From NCBI GenBank assembly GCA_049423145.1, contig JBMSQF010000091.1, positions 1 to 6,156 on the forward strand: a DNA stretch of 6,156 bases, read 5' to 3'. The notes beneath the pieces are model-generated. The model was given only the letters and a program-made list of their open reading frames with translations, was not told the DNA's origin and searched no databases. A program made the translations under genes and the position numbers. The number at the start of each line of letters is the position of its first letter. Position 1 is the stretch's first letter. Source of the stretch: RFTU01 sp049423145. GTDB lineage: Bacteria; Pseudomonadota; Gammaproteobacteria; Burkholderiales; Burkholderiaceae_C. Below, piece after piece: positions 5,554-6,156 of this stretch.

Positions 5554-6156
5554 TCAGACCAGCACCCGCTCAATACCGCCCGCATTGGCGCGCGCCACAT
5601 AGTCGGGCATCCACTGTTCACCCAGAATCTGCCGCGCCATCTCCACCACGATGTAGTCGGCCTCCAGCAAGCCGTTCTGCAAGTCATTCCCGTAGCGCGA
5701 GAGGCCCTGCAAGCAGCTGGGGCAGGAGGTGAGGATCTTCACGTCGCCTGAGGCCTGCACGGCGCCCGAAGCCCGCAGCGCCGCCTCCCCATTGCGCAGC
5801 TCTTCTTCTTTGCGAAAGCGCACCTGCGTGGCGATGTCGGGCCGCGTCACGCCGAGGGTTCCGCTCTCGCCGCAGCAACGCTCGCTCTTGAGCACCTGCT
5901 CGCCCACCAGCGCCTTGACCGTCTTCATCGGGTCTTGCAGCTTCATCGGGCTGTGGCAGGGGTCGTGGTACAGGTATGCCCCCCCGGATTGAAGCGTGAT
6001 CCCGCGCTCGAGCAGGTACTCGTGGATGTCGACGATGCGGCAGCCGGGGAAGATCTTGTCGAACTGGTAGCCCTGCAGCTGGTCGTAGCAGGTGCCGCAG
6101 CTCACCACCACCGTCTTGATGTCGAGGTAGTTGAGCGTGTTGGCCACGCGGTGGAA
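5554..6156 (-). CDS. C-terminal part of a CCG-domain Fe-S oxidoreductase (5' end outside window)
   Basis: The last 200 codons of a longer gene are visible; the frame is open to the right edge (FHRVANTLNYLD at the start of the fragment). The fragment has the cysteine-rich CCG domain pattern known from glycolate oxidase GlcF and heterodisulfide reductase-type proteins. Counting from the window edge, there are Cys in SCGTC (20 and 23), HDPCH (67), RCCGESGTLG (94-95) and SCPSC (145 and 148). Such domains bind an unusual 4Fe-4S cluster and pass electrons from dehydrogenases to quinone. From memory of gene order, in Betaproteobacteria this position is held by a very large FAD/FMN-binding oxidoreductase (DUF3683 type, over 1000 residues) that ends in a CCG domain, and this fragment fits. 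The flavin part cannot be seen here, so a stand-alone GlcF/LutA-like protein remains possible. It is the first visible gene of the minus-strand run. Confidence 0.88.
   Translation of the reverse strand, partial: FHRVANTLNYLDIKTVVVSCGTCYDQLQGYQFDKIFPGCRIVDIHEYLLERGITLQSGGAYLYHDPCHSPMKLQDPMKTVKALVGEQVLKSERCCGESGTLGVTRPDIATQVRFRKEEELRNGEAALRASGAVQASGDVKILTSCPSCLQGLSRYGNDLQNGLLEADYIVVEMARQILGEQWMPDYVARANAGGIERVLV

Noticed and set aside
4649..5602. A 317-codon plus-strand open frame across the DUF971 and HIT genes
   Set aside because: Its product is low-complexity His/Arg/Leu-rich sequence, and both genes on the other strand are clear family members. Long antisense frames are expected at this GC content.
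1..6156. Search for tRNA, rRNA, CRISPR repeats, insertion sequences or a defence system
   Set aside because: Intergenic spaces are all about 100 bases or less, no direct repeats or transposase-like proteins were seen, and each sizeable coding region belongs to a known housekeeping family.

Overview
This window holds ordinary high-GC bacterial chromosome carrying housekeeping and quinone-biosynthesis genes. The proteins and gene order (Fe-S/flavin oxidoreductase C-terminus, HIT protein, DUF971 protein, ubiE, then ubiJ and ubiB) resemble what I recall from Betaproteobacteria, probably Burkholderiales such as Comamonadaceae or Sphaerotilaceae. That placement is an inference from protein flavour and synteny memory; no marker gene here proves it.

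Layout, left to right in window coordinates. Positions 1-50 (minus) are the first 16 codons of a membrane protein, possibly a sodium:solute symporter. Positions 152-1732 (minus) are ubiB and 1732-2307 (minus) are ubiJ; they overlap by one base (TGATG). Positions 2308-2394 are a divergent intergenic region. Positions 2395-3852 (plus) are a bifunctional mannose-1-phosphate guanylyltransferase / mannose-6-phosphate isomerase (manC/algA type). Positions 3853-3884 are a short convergent gap with a weak hairpin. Positions 3885-4616 (minus) are ubiE, 4667-5101 (minus) a DUF971 protein with a Cys/His-rich tail, 5102-5551 (minus) a HIT-family protein with a GTG start, and 5554-6156 (minus) the C-terminal part of a large CCG-domain iron-sulfur oxidoreductase that runs off the right edge.

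The genes form three transcription units: a right-hand minus-strand run (oxidoreductase, HIT, DUF971, ubiE) with gaps of 2, 0 and 50 bases; manC alone on the plus strand; and ubiJ-ubiB on the minus strand, perhaps followed by the transporter. UbiE methylates the quinone ring, UbiJ is the lipid-binding accessory factor of the Ubi complex, and UbiB is the membrane-anchored atypical kinase/ATPase that supports the late steps. manC makes GDP-mannose for surface polysaccharide and has no obvious functional link to the ubi genes.

I found no mobile element, CRISPR array, RNA gene or new system. The points most worth checking are the manC gene lying between ubiE and ubiJ-ubiB, the Cys/His tail of the DUF971 protein, and the unusual start region of ubiJ. 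No gene-free stretch exceeds about 100 bases.
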